Positions 37,703 to 46,364 of a stretch of 64,000 nucleotides of DNA are shown in pieces. The stretch is from Actinomycetes bacterium (GTDB lineage Bacteria > Actinomycetota > Actinomycetes > Mycobacteriales > Mycobacteriaceae): positions 1-64,000 of the forward strand of contig JAKOYE010000111.1 of the NCBI GenBank assembly GCA_029780675.1, in the 5' to 3' direction. Position 1 is the first letter of the stretch, and every line of letters begins with the position of its first letter. The notes below the pieces were generated by a model, which ran no database searches, had not been told where the DNA came from, and was given only the letters and a program-made list of their open reading frames with translations. The translations under genes were made by a program, and so were the position numbers.

Positions 37703-39226
37703 GTGCCGCTGTCCGGGTTCCTCCCCGAATTAGCCTCGCACTGGTCGGTATTCGCCGTCATGGCGGTGGTCGTCGTCGCCTTGACCGTCGTCGCAGCCTT
37801 CCGCCGCGGGCGCGCCGGGCCGGACGACGACGTGTCGGCGGTGACGGTCATCGGCTGGGCCGCGGTCCTCGTGGTGCCCCCGTTGCTGTACGTGGTCGCC
37901 CTGGCCTCGGGGCTGAGTGTCCCGGCTGCGCTCTTCGCTTCGTTCCTGGCCGCGACGGTCCTGTTCTGGGTGTTCGGTCTGGTCGAGGAGTTCGTTCCCG
38001 CGCTGGTCGCGGTCGTCGCCGCGCTGCTGGTCGGACTGGCGCCGCCGCAGGTCGCCCTCGCCGGATTCGCCTCGCCCAGCCTGCTTCTGCTGATGGGGGT
38101 CTTCGCGCTGTCGGCGGTGATCAGCTCGTCGGGGCTCAGCTACCGGGTGATGATGTGGCTGCTGGTGCGGTTACCCGACACCCCGTTCTGGCACCAGTCG
38201 ATCCTGCTGTTCTCCGGGTACGCGCTGTCACCGATGGTGCCATCCAGCAACGCCCGGCTGTCATTGCTGACCCCGGTCTATGTCGAGATGGTCCGAGGAC
38301 TGCGGCTACCGGCGCGCAGGCCGGCGATCACCGCCCTGTTGGCGGCGACGTTCGGCGGGACACTGCTGTTCTCGCCGATGATGGCGACCAGCAAGTCGTC
38401 GAACATCGCGGCGCTGAACATGCTGCCGGCGCAGGTGCAGGTGGAGTTCAGCGGTGTCTTCTGGCTCGTCGCGGCGGCGGTTGCCGCACTGGGGGTGACG
38501 GGAATCCACCTGGTGCTGCTGCCGCGACTCTTTCCCGCGGGGGATCAGACCCCGCTGCCCCGAGAACAGATTCGCCGCCAACTCCGGGAGAAGGGGCCGT
38601 TGCGACCCGCCGAGTGGGTCGCCGCCGGCGGCTTCCTGTTTTTTCTGGCCGGGACCGCCACCGTCTCCTGGCATCACGTCAGGCCCGCCTATCTGGCGGG
38701 GTGTGTGCTGTTGGCACTGCTGCTGACCGGAACCCTGTTGCGGAAGGACTTTCAGCGTCAGATCGACTGGCCGATGATCGTGTTCCTGCTGGGAATGGAC
38801 TCGCTGATGCGGATCATGACGCATCTCGGGCTCGCCGAACAATTGGCGGCGGCGACCGGGCGGGTCTTCGATTTCGTCGGCGGACGTGCCGGGTTGTTCA
38901 TCCTGGCGGTGCTGGTCACCACCATGCTGGTGCGACTCGTATTGCCGGTGACCGCGGGGATGCTGACCGCGGTGATCATCATGCTCCCGGTCGCGGCCGC
39001 CAATGGCATCCATCCGTGGATCTGCGTGTTCTGTGCGGCGGTGTTCAGCGACATCTCGGTGTTCCGGCACCAGGGCACCAATGGCATCATCCAGATGCGG
39101 GTGGCCGGATTGTTCGACGACGTCGATGAGGCCGGGTTCCTGCGTTACAACATGTGGATGAACGTCGCCCGGATCGCTGTGGTCTACGCATCGATCCCGT
39201 GGTGGCAGTGGCTGGGGCTGCTGTGA
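37703..39226 (+). CDS. SLC13/DASS-type anion transporter
   Basis: A 507-residue membrane protein with about eleven hydrophobic segments. The N-terminal half contains PSSNARLSLLTPVYVEM and the second half LVLPVTAGMLTAVIIMLP, in the positions of the two signature loops of divalent-anion:sodium symporters. Substrates of the family are sulfate or dicarboxylates; which applies is unknown. GTG 37703 begins seven bases after the DsbA-like gene, so they are probably co-transcribed. Its stop codon overlaps the first of a chain of short reading frames that leads to the next gene. Confidence 0.8.
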   Translation: MPLSGFLPELASHWSVFAVMAVVVVALTVVAAFRRGRAGPDDDVSAVTVIGWAAVLVVPPLLYVVALASGLSVPAALFASFLAATVLFWVFGLVEEFVPALVAVVAALLVGLAPPQVALAGFASPSLLLLMGVFALSAVISSSGLSYRVMMWLLVRLPDTPFWHQSILLFSGYALSPMVPSSNARLSLLTPVYVEMVRGLRLPARRPAITALLAATFGGTLLFSPMMATSKSSNIAALNMLPAQVQVEFSGVFWLVAAAVAALGVTGIHLVLLPRLFPAGDQTPLPREQIRRQLREKGPLRPAEWVAAGGFLFFLAGTATVSWHHVRPAYLAGCVLLALLLTGTLLRKDFQRQIDWPMIVFLLGMDSLMRIMTHLGLAEQLAAATGRVFDFVGGRAGLFILAVLVTTMLVRLVLPVTAGMLTAVIIMLPVAAANGIHPWICVFCAAVFSDISVFRHQGTNGIIQMRVAGLFDDVDEAGFLRYNMWMNVARIAVVYASIPWWQWLGLL

Positions 39227-39284
39227 AGCGGCGGCCACGGTGAAAAGACGGGCCACGGTGAAAAGACGGCCACGGTGAAAAGAC
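39223..39284 (+). repeat. 17-bp tandem repeat forming a GTGA start-stop relay
   Basis: GGCCACGGTGAAAAGAC occurs at 39233-39249, 39251-39267 and 39268-39284, and a related sequence precedes it at 39223. Each contains GTGA. GTG at 39223 overlaps the SLC13 stop and opens a 6-codon frame (MKRRPR). Its TGA (39241-39243) is overlapped by GTG 39240, which opens a 12-codon frame (MKRRATVKRRPR). That frame's TGA (39276-39278) is overlapped by GTG 39275, the start of the binding-protein gene. Confidence 0.85.
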
Positions 39285-40294
39285 TCTGGCGCGACCTGCT
39301 GATCGCCGGCTTCCTGACGACGTTCGTGATTCTGCTCGGCACATTCAACGCCACCAAACCCAGGATCCTGGTCCTGCACTCGGCCACCCAGGAGTCGCCG
39401 TGGGTGACCCGGATGGATGCCGGCATGCGGGATGCATTGCAGCGCAACCGCAGACCGATCGACGTGGAGTGGCTGTACATGGGCGTCACCGCGCCAGGCG
39501 ATCGGGACATGCGGGAGGCGACGGCCGAGGCGCAGCGAGCGATCAGGCGGGTCGATCCGGATCTGGTGATTGCCGTCGACGATGAGGCCAACGCCCTGAT
39601 AGCTCGTGACTATGTGGGACGTGATCGGCCGGGCATCCTGTATGTCTCGATCGACCGGCCGCCGTCGGCTTACGGCTACCCGGGTGAGCCGAACGTGACC
39701 GGCATTGCGGACGCGCTGCCGTGGGCCGCTGTGCGGGATGTGCTGAGCGGGACCTTCGGCGACCGGCCCACGATCGCCGTGCTCGGAGTGGACAGCGAGT
39801 CCGGTAGGGCTGAACTCGACCAGTTGCGGGCCTTCGACTGGGGCCCGGTCACCGCGGGGCCGGCTGACCTCGTGTCGACGGCAACCGAGTGGCGCGCGGC
39901 GGTGGCCCGGGCGGCGGGCGCGGACGCTCTGGTGCTGTTGAGCATCCAGAGCCTGCCCGATGGTGACGGCAGTGTGGTCCCCGCCGCCGAACTGAGCCGG
40001 TGGACCCAGGAGTGGACCCAGGACAACGCCGGCCCACTGCCGATCGGCACGTCGGTGGATTTCGTCGTCGACGGCGGTGCGCTGAGCTTCTCCCCGCCAC
40101 CGGACAGCTATGGCGAAGATGCGATCGACCTGGCTCTGGACTGGCTCGACGAACGCCGTACCCCTGGCCCCCCGCCGCCGGTTTCCTCAGCGCATTTCGA
40201 GGTGGCGATGCGCCAGGATCTGCTGGCGCAGCGCGGCGTCGTACTCCCCCCGATCTACGCGGAGGCGGCCCGCGAGAACGGCACGCTGTTCTGA
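39275..40294 (+). CDS. ABC-type substrate-binding protein (ABC_sub_bind family)
   Basis: A 339-residue exported protein with a signal anchor (LLIAGFLTTFVILLGTF) and no lipobox. The domain pattern ILVLHSATQESPWVTRMDAGM, VDPDLVIAVDDEAN, and VTGIADALPW ... GDRPTIAVLGVDSESG is that of the PF04392 family of two-lobe binding proteins, close to sensory domains that bind small aromatic or peptide ligands. No permease or ATPase lies next to it; the upstream SLC13 carrier is its only transport neighbour. GTG 39275 is the third of three repeated GTGAAAAGA starts and the only one that opens the long frame. Confidence 0.7.
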   Translation: MKRLWRDLLIAGFLTTFVILLGTFNATKPRILVLHSATQESPWVTRMDAGMRDALQRNRRPIDVEWLYMGVTAPGDRDMREATAEAQRAIRRVDPDLVIAVDDEANALIARDYVGRDRPGILYVSIDRPPSAYGYPGEPNVTGIADALPWAAVRDVLSGTFGDRPTIAVLGVDSESGRAELDQLRAFDWGPVTAGPADLVSTATEWRAAVARAAGADALVLLSIQSLPDGDGSVVPAAELSRWTQEWTQDNAGPLPIGTSVDFVVDGGALSFSPPPDSYGEDAIDLALDWLDERRTPGPPPPVSSAHFEVAMRQDLLAQRGVVLPPIYAEAARENGTLF

Positions 40295-40295
40295 T

Positions 40296-40318
40296 ATCTC
40301 GCCCCCAGGGGCTGAGAT
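40296..40318 (+). terminator. Terminator-like hairpin after the binding-protein gene
   Basis: ATCTC-GCCC at 40296 pairs with GGGC-T-GAGAT ending at 40318, giving about nine base pairs with one bulge and a four-base loop. No U-tract follows, as is common in mycobacteria. It begins two bases after the stop codon and precedes an independent gene. Confidence 0.5.
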
Positions 40319-40346
40319 CTGACGCCCCCGGGGTGATGATGAACCC

Positions 40347-41411
40347 GTGACACATCCCGATCCGGCCGACCTGCGCCGCTGGCGGCGACATCTCGCCAAC
40401 GAACGCGCCGAGGCCGCGGTGTACCGGGACCTAGCCCAACGCCACGACGGCGAGGAACGTGAGATCCTGGCCGCCATCGCCGCCGCGGAGGAACGGCACG
40501 AGCAGCACTGGCTGGGTCTGCTGGGCGATCAGGTCGGTGCCCCGATGCGCGCCGACCTGGGAACCCGGACTCTGGCCTTCCTGGCGCGGCACTTCGGGTC
40601 GGTGTTCGTGCTGGCACTGGTGCAGCGGTTCGAGGCCCGCGCGGCCTACGACGATGATCGCGACGCCACCCCGACGATGGTCGCCGACGAGCAGATCCAC
40701 GAGGAGGTCATCCGGGCGCTGGCCGCCCGCGGCCGGGACCGGCTCTCCGGCAGCTTCCGCGCCGCGGTGTTCGGCGCCAACGACGGTCTGGTCAGCAATC
40801 TGGCGCTGATCCTCGGTGTCAGCGCGAGCGGGGTGTCCAGCCACACCGTGCTGGTGACCGGGTTGGCCGGTCTGCTGGCCGGTGCGTTGTCGATGGGCGC
40901 GGGGGAGTACGTCTCAGTCAGTTCGCAGCGGGAACTGCTGGAGGCGTCGGCGCCGAGCCCGAACGTCGGCTCGGCCCTGGCACAGCTCGACGTCAACGCC
41001 AACGAACTCGAGTTGGTGTACCGCGCCCGCGGGATGAGCGCGGAGGAGGCCTCGGCGCACGCGGCGAGGGTGTTGCAGAACCCAGCCGGGGGTCACCACC
41101 GCACGACCGTCGACCCCGATCGCCACGAAGCGGTCGGCACCGGGCTCAAGGCGGCGGTGTCGAGTTTCCTGTTCTTCGCGGCGGGCGCCCTCATCCCGGT
41201 GCTGCCCTACCTGTTCGGGCTGAGCGGGATGACAGCGGTGCTGGTCGCCGCGGTCCTCGTCGGGGCGACGCTGCTGGCCACCGGGGTGATCGTCGGCCTG
41301 CTCTCCGGCGCGCCGCCGCTGCGACGGGCGTTGCGGCAGTTGATGATCGGCTACGGTGCGGCGGCCGCCACCTATCTGCTGGGTCTGCTGGTCGGCGGGG
41401 GACTGGGGTAG
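40347..41411 (+). CDS. VIT1/CCC1-family transporter with N-terminal ferritin-like domain
   Basis: A 354-residue protein. The first 130 residues form a ferritin/rubrerythrin-like helical domain with Glu/His metal ligands (NERAEAAVYRDLA, AAEERHEQHWL, ADEQIHEEVIRAL). The remainder is a CCC1/VIT1 iron/manganese carrier: GANDGLVSNLALILGVS and GALSMGAGEYVSVSSQRELLE, then C-terminal membrane segments. This is the known MbfA-like plan (membrane-bound ferritin), which exports iron in other bacteria; that role is inferred. GTG 40347 has no strong ribosome binding site. The hairpin upstream separates it from the previous gene. Confidence 0.85.
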   Translation: MTHPDPADLRRWRRHLANERAEAAVYRDLAQRHDGEEREILAAIAAAEERHEQHWLGLLGDQVGAPMRADLGTRTLAFLARHFGSVFVLALVQRFEARAAYDDDRDATPTMVADEQIHEEVIRALAARGRDRLSGSFRAAVFGANDGLVSNLALILGVSASGVSSHTVLVTGLAGLLAGALSMGAGEYVSVSSQRELLEASAPSPNVGSALAQLDVNANELELVYRARGMSAEEASAHAARVLQNPAGGHHRTTVDPDRHEAVGTGLKAAVSSFLFFAAGALIPVLPYLFGLSGMTAVLVAAVLVGATLLATGVIVGLLSGAPPLRRALRQLMIGYGAAAATYLLGLLVGGGLG

Positions 41412-42686
41412 TCAGGGCCGTCCGAGTTTGACGGTGTTCCAGACCCGGTGCCAGGCCTCGTCGTTGGCCCGGTCCAACTCGAGAATCCGATAGCCGACGT
41501 CGAAGTACTCCGGCCGGACGATCGCGCTCTTCAGGGTTTCCGGGATGACACCGCTCTGCACCAGGGAGTCCGGGTCGATCGAGACCTGCGGTGGCTGGAA
41601 GCCGATCGCCGCGAAATTCGCCGCGGCGACATCCGGGTCGAGCATGTGGTTGATGAACAGATGAGCCAGAACCGGGTTGTTCCCCCCGCGGGGTAGCACC
41701 ATCAGGTCGTTCTCCACCAGACCCTTGCCGTCGGCGGGGAACCAGTAGCGCAGGATGTCCGGGCTGACGCCCTCCGGCAGGAAGTTCCTGGCGTTGATGA
41801 TGTCGCCCGACCACATCTGCGAGAGGCTGAACACCCCGGCGGGCAGGTCGCTGAACATGGTGACGGTCACGGCCGGTGCGGTGTTGGCCTTCAGCTGCGC
41901 CAGTGCCTCACCGACCCGGATCAGATCCTCCGCCGAAGAGGTGTTGACGTCGGTGATGCCGAGTTTCAGCAGCACCATGGCCATCGCGGTGTGCCAGTCG
42001 TCCAGCACGGCGGTCTGGTTCTTGAAGGCCGGATCCCACAGTGACTCATAGGGGTTCCGCAACGCCCCCAGGTCGGCGCGGATCTGGTCGCTGCGCCAGG
42101 CGATACCGGTGGTGTACACGGTGTAGGGGACGCTGAATCGCCCTTCCTGGTCGTACCAGGGATTACTGAACACCGGCCAGAGGTTCTTCAGGTTCGGCAG
42201 GTAGCTGTGGTTGAGCGGGCGCAGCAGTCCGCCGGCTGTCAGCCGGCCGATCTGGTCGTAGCCGGGGGTGTAGACGTCAACGTCGAGATCGCCCTTGCGG
42301 AGATTGACGAGTGCCTCGTCGGTGTGGTTAAAGGTGGAGACCTCCACCCGTGCGCCGTATGTGTCCTGGAACGATTCGATCGCCTCGGTCGAGATGTAGC
42401 CGGCGTAGCTGTAGAGCTTCAGCGTGGCGTCCTGCTCCGGGCCGAGGCCGTCCGGGATCGGCCTGTTGTCGGCGGTGATGTCCCACGTGACGGGCCGGTC
42501 CGGGGCGGCGATCGTGAGGTTGGCCGGCCACTCGGGTGGTCCGTTTTCGGCGTTTCTGGCGCAGGCGTCGAGCAGGCCGGCCAGTACCGGTGCGCCGGCG
42601 GCCAGGAGTGCGGTGCGTTGGAGGAACTGCCGCCGGGACCGATTGGGCCCAGACTGATTGGGCCCAGACCGATCAGGCACAGCCAT
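41412..42686 (-). CDS. Spermidine/putrescine-type ABC substrate-binding lipoprotein (PotD-like)
   Basis: A 424-residue exported binding protein. The N-terminus has a twin-arginine signal (RSRRQFLQRTALLAAG) ending in a lipobox-like LDAC, so it is probably a Tat-exported lipoprotein. The domain is PotD-like: LKLYSYAGYISTEAIESFQDTYG, DVYTPGYDQIGRL, PYTVYTTGIAWRSD, LLKLGITDVNTSS and GYRILEL. Polyamines or similar cations are the usual ligands. No ABC permease genes lie beside it. ATG 42686 was chosen because GGAGG lies five bases upstream; the longer open frame to 43223 overlaps the opposite protease gene. A short DNA duplication encodes SGPNQSGPN before the Tat motif. Confidence 0.85.
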   Translation of the reverse strand: MAVPDRSGPNQSGPNRSRRQFLQRTALLAAGAPVLAGLLDACARNAENGPPEWPANLTIAAPDRPVTWDITADNRPIPDGLGPEQDATLKLYSYAGYISTEAIESFQDTYGARVEVSTFNHTDEALVNLRKGDLDVDVYTPGYDQIGRLTAGGLLRPLNHSYLPNLKNLWPVFSNPWYDQEGRFSVPYTVYTTGIAWRSDQIRADLGALRNPYESLWDPAFKNQTAVLDDWHTAMAMVLLKLGITDVNTSSAEDLIRVGEALAQLKANTAPAVTVTMFSDLPAGVFSLSQMWSGDIINARNFLPEGVSPDILRYWFPADGKGLVENDLMVLPRGGNNPVLAHLFINHMLDPDVAAANFAAIGFQPPQVSIDPDSLVQSGVIPETLKSAIVRPEYFDVGYRILELDRANDEAWHRVWNTVKLGRP

Positions 42687-42864
42687 CCGAGCCTCCATGG
42701 TCTGGGCGTTTGCCCTGGGAGTCTGGTCGCTGCCGGGGCTCTGGCACAAAACGCCAGCCCAGGAGACGGTATGCGACCATGGGGGTGACGCGAAGACGTC
42801 ATGTTTCCGACGGCCGATTTCCGTGGTCGGATGCGCTGCAGACCGGTTCGGAGGGAGGCCAGCT
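42687..42864. other. Divergent promoter spacer between binding protein and sedolisin
   Basis: These 178 bases separate two divergent genes and contain both promoters. No RNA gene or clear operator was seen. Confidence 0.4.
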
Positions 42865-44502
42865 ATGGACAAGCCGGCTTCGCCCCGTCGACTGATGCGC
42901 CAGGGAATCCTCCTCGCCGCGGTCCTGCTGACTGTGGCCACCGCATCGGTGCCGTCGCTGCTGCCGACCGCCCGCGGTGGCACCGTCATCACCGGCCCGT
43001 ACGCCTCGTTGCTGGCGGCCTCGTCGAACCTCGGTCCGTCCCAGGCCGGCGATGCGCAACTGACGGTGCAGCTTTCGGCGGACAACCGCCCCGCGGCGCT
43101 GATCGGTTGGGCCGAAGCCCGTCGGCTCGCGGTGCGCTGGCAGCCCGGTGCGGAGTGGGCGATCGTCACCGGCGAGGCCGGTGACCTCGCGAAGGCCTTC
43201 GAGGTGCCCGTCAACGACTTCATCGGTCGCCGGGGGCAGCAGTTCTATGCATCCCCAATGCAGCCGGACGTGCCGTCCGCCGTGCGTGGTGAGGTCACCG
43301 CCGTGGGCCGGATCCTCGGCTACCTCCCGCACCGGATGGCTCTCCCGACGGTGCCACGCGATGTTCCCCGGCCCGGTTTGGCGCCGCAGCATCTGCTCAC
43401 CGCCTACAACGCGACACCGCTGGTCGAGTCCGGGTACACGGGGCAGGGTCAGACCGTCGTGGTCTTCGGCTTCGACGGCTTCGACCAGGCCGACCTCGAT
43501 ATGTTCGCCGACACCTCGGGGCTGCCGCGGTTCACCCCGGAGGTGATCGGCGCTCCGCTCGGCCCGGTCCACGGCGAGACCGTGATGGACCTCGAGGTCA
43601 TTCACGCCATCGCGCCGGACGCGAAGTTGGTGGTGGTCAACGCCCTGCCGACGGTGCAGAGCGGCGGTGGCTTCGAGAAGATCGCCCAGATGTTCGACGA
43701 TGCGGCCAAGCGGTATCCGAACTCGGTGTGGAGTCTGTCCATCGGGTGGGGATGCGAGGCGCTCTACACCGCCGCCGATATCGCTCCGGTGCGCGCCGCG
43801 TTGAAGCGGGCGCATCGACGCGGTGTGACGGCGTTCGATGCCAGCGGCGACAACGCCGGGCTGGAGTGCAAGGGCGGCAAGGACTGGTCTTCCCCACCGG
43901 GTCCGGATCACGTCGGCGTCGATGTGATCGCGTCGGTGCCGGAGATGACATCGGTGGGTGGCACGACCCTATCGACCGATATGGAGGGCCGCTGGCTGCA
44001 GGAGTGGGGCTGGATCGACCCACCGTTGTCCCAGGGTTCCAGTGGCGGCGTGTCCCGCCTGTTCGCCCGTCCCGACTATCAGCGTTGGCTGACCGGTCAC
44101 CGTGCGCCGGAGAGCCGGTTGGTTCCCGATGTCGCCGCGGTCGCCGATTCGTTCACCGGAGTCCGCATCGTGGTCGACCAGGAAACCAGGATCGGTGGCG
44201 GCACCTCGCAGTCCGCACCGATCTGGGCCGGGATGACCGCGCTGATGAACCAGTACATCGTCGACAAGGGCGGCCGGCCCCTCGGCCACATCAACCCGCT
44301 GCTGTACCGGATCGCACAGGGATCGAAGTTGCCCGGATTCCGGGACATCACGGCCGGCAGCAACGCTGTCGACACCCCGGTGCAGGGTTATGACCTGGTG
44401 TCCGGCCTGGGTAGTCCCAACGTCTCCAACCTCGCGCGGAACCTGCTCGAGGCGCAGCGAGCTCAGGCGGCGGCTTCCGATTACATGTCCGGCGGCGGGT
44501 AG
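42865..44502 (+). CDS. Exported sedolisin-type (S53) serine peptidase
   Basis: A 545-residue secreted protease. A signal anchor (ILLAAVLLTVATASVPSLL) is followed by a prodomain of the pro-kumamolisin type (about 40-150, with SADNRPAALIGWAEARR) and the catalytic domain. The Glu/Asp pair lies in GETVMDLEVIHAIAP (about residues 237 and 241), and the nucleophile Ser in GGTSQSAPIWAGMTAL (about 449). SSGGVSRLFARPDYQ and a C-terminal calcium-site region (DITAGSN ... DLVSGLGSP) also fit. Sedolisins work at acidic pH outside the cell. ATG 42865 follows GGAGGGAGG. The zinc-ribbon membrane gene starts four bases after its stop. Confidence 0.88.
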   Translation: MDKPASPRRLMRQGILLAAVLLTVATASVPSLLPTARGGTVITGPYASLLAASSNLGPSQAGDAQLTVQLSADNRPAALIGWAEARRLAVRWQPGAEWAIVTGEAGDLAKAFEVPVNDFIGRRGQQFYASPMQPDVPSAVRGEVTAVGRILGYLPHRMALPTVPRDVPRPGLAPQHLLTAYNATPLVESGYTGQGQTVVVFGFDGFDQADLDMFADTSGLPRFTPEVIGAPLGPVHGETVMDLEVIHAIAPDAKLVVVNALPTVQSGGGFEKIAQMFDDAAKRYPNSVWSLSIGWGCEALYTAADIAPVRAALKRAHRRGVTAFDASGDNAGLECKGGKDWSSPPGPDHVGVDVIASVPEMTSVGGTTLSTDMEGRWLQEWGWIDPPLSQGSSGGVSRLFARPDYQRWLTGHRAPESRLVPDVAAVADSFTGVRIVVDQETRIGGGTSQSAPIWAGMTALMNQYIVDKGGRPLGHINPLLYRIAQGSKLPGFRDITAGSNAVDTPVQGYDLVSGLGSPNVSNLARNLLEAQRAQAAASDYMSGGG

Positions 44503-44505
44503 GAG

Positions 44506-46335
44506 TTGTCGTCGGCGCACTGCCCCGTATGTGAACAGATCGTTCCGGACGGGGAGTTCTGTCCGTTCTGCGGCGCTCGGCTGTCGGCCGGTCCCGGGAA
44601 CGGTAGGTTCCGCCTCAGCGCTTACGCGGACGCGCCCGGGGAGCGGGTTCTGCGCCCCTGGTTGACGACCACCCTGTTTCCGCAACTGCCCCGACGCTCA
44701 CGCCCGATTTTCCGGGTCGGACTGATCCTCGTGATCGCGGCGGCAGTCGGATTCGCCCTCCTGGGCTGGCCTGTGCCGGTGGCGGCGACCGCCGTGTTCG
44801 GGCTGCCCGTGCTGTTCGGCGTCTACCTCCGTGAGATCGACATCCGCCGTTCCTTCCCGGCCCGGTACTTGGCACTGGCCGCAGGCGCGGCACTGGTGTC
44901 AGGCATCGGGTGGGCGCTTGTCGCGGGCCCGATCGTCGCCGACGCCTACCACGCGGCGCTGGGCGGGCAGATGCCCGTCGGCCAACTGCTGCTGTGCGGA
45001 GTCGCCATCCCGATCACCTTCGGGCTTGTCCTGGTGGCGCCCACGGCTGTGGTGCGGGCACTGGATAGCACCGATCGCGAAGTGCTCGACGGTTTCACGA
45101 TCGGCGCGATGAGCGCGCTCGTCGCCAACGCGGCCGCCACCGCGACCCTGTTGGCCCAGCAACTGGCGATGGGAATGACCGTCGGACCTCAACCGGTGGC
45201 AAGCCTTCTGTCCGAGGTGCTGGTCGAGGGTGTGGCGTGGCCGTTGGGATCGGTGGCAACCGGTGGCCTCGTCGGCCTTGCGCTGTGGTTGAGGCCGAGG
45301 GCCGACGATTCGGGGCGGTACCGCAGGAGGACCGTCATCTCGGTGGCGGTGCTCGGTCTCCTGGCGTTCTCCGTCGCGATGGGTGTGGTCGACGTGGCCC
45401 CGATGCCGATGAGCCTGTACCTGGTTCTGCAACTGCTCATCGCGCTTGCGGCGGTGCTGGTCCTGCGGATCGTCATCACCGATGCGCTGCTGCACGAGGC
45501 GGCCGGCGAGATCGGCGACGGGCAGGTGCGGTGCGCCGAATGCGACCACGTCGTCCCCCGGAAGCAGTTCTGCAGTCACTGCGGGGTGGCCATGCGCACG
45601 GCAGAACGCGCAGCCACCGCCGTCGAACCACAGCGCGCTGCCGCGTACCTCACGGCCACTTATCTCAAGGTGCTCGGCCCGGTGGCGGCGGGTGTCGGCG
45701 TCGCCGTGGCGGTGGCATTTCTGGTGGCGACGCTGGTGAAGCCCACGCTGGCGGAGTACGTCTGTCCGCCTGATTGCGGACACCCCCCGCTGGGCAAGCC
45801 GGTGGAAACCAACCCCCGATTCAGCGGTGATGGTGGGGCTTTCTCCGTTTCCTATCCCAGTGAAGGCACCGCCTACGAAGTGACATTCGATCCGCCGGGG
45901 ATGAAGGGTGTCCAGGCCAGGTACATCGGGGGCGACACCGGTGTGCTGAAACTCTTCGGCGAACCCGCCCGGGATCGAACCGCCGAGCAGATCGCCCAGG
46001 AGATTCTGACGTCCGATTTCCCGGGTGCGATCGTCGACTACGAGATCCCCAACGCCTCCGTCGGTTACCAACCGGGTTACGGGGTGGTCGCCGATGTGCA
46101 CCCGCGAGACAAGTCGGGCACCTTCACCAGGCTGCGGGTGATCGTGATGGTGGCGGTCAAACATGATTACGCGCTGATTGCCACGGCCGCGGGTCCGTTT
46201 CATGAGTTCAGTCCGGATTACGGGACGGGCCATCCTTCGGGAGCCAACCTCGAGGTGGCCATGGACATGGGCAAGTACGTCAACAGCTTCCGATGGTTCG
46301 GGGACCGTTACCAACGTCCGTCCGAGGGCGGTTAG
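44506..46335 (+). CDS. Membrane protein with two zinc ribbons and an outer C-terminal domain
   Basis: A 609-residue protein. A first zinc ribbon (CPVCEQIVPDGEFCPFCG, residues 6-23) is followed by about nine membrane segments (about 70-345). A second ribbon (CAECDHVVPRKQFCSHCG, about 343-360) precedes another membrane segment (about 387-408), and the last 200 residues form a soluble, presumably outer, domain containing CPPDCG. I do not recognise the whole as a known family. Two ribbons on the cytosolic side flanking the membrane part suggest metal-dependent assembly or regulation. The start is a TTG at 44506, directly after the sedolisin stop, so it is probably coupled to that protease. Confidence 0.75.
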   Translation: MSSAHCPVCEQIVPDGEFCPFCGARLSAGPGNGRFRLSAYADAPGERVLRPWLTTTLFPQLPRRSRPIFRVGLILVIAAAVGFALLGWPVPVAATAVFGLPVLFGVYLREIDIRRSFPARYLALAAGAALVSGIGWALVAGPIVADAYHAALGGQMPVGQLLLCGVAIPITFGLVLVAPTAVVRALDSTDREVLDGFTIGAMSALVANAAATATLLAQQLAMGMTVGPQPVASLLSEVLVEGVAWPLGSVATGGLVGLALWLRPRADDSGRYRRRTVISVAVLGLLAFSVAMGVVDVAPMPMSLYLVLQLLIALAAVLVLRIVITDALLHEAAGEIGDGQVRCAECDHVVPRKQFCSHCGVAMRTAERAATAVEPQRAAAYLTATYLKVLGPVAAGVGVAVAVAFLVATLVKPTLAEYVCPPDCGHPPLGKPVETNPRFSGDGGAFSVSYPSEGTAYEVTFDPPGMKGVQARYIGGDTGVLKLFGEPARDRTAEQIAQEILTSDFPGAIVDYEIPNASVGYQPGYGVVADVHPRDKSGTFTRLRVIVMVAVKHDYALIATAAGPFHEFSPDYGTGHPSGANLEVAMDMGKYVNSFRWFGDRYQRPSEGG

Positions 46336-46364
46336 CGGCACCCAAGGTCCCGAACCCGCCGGCC

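Noticed and set aside
42687..43223. N-terminal extension of the PotD-like protein
   Set aside because: The Tat signal must be near the true start, and GGAGG precedes ATG 42686; the extension overlaps the sedolisin gene.
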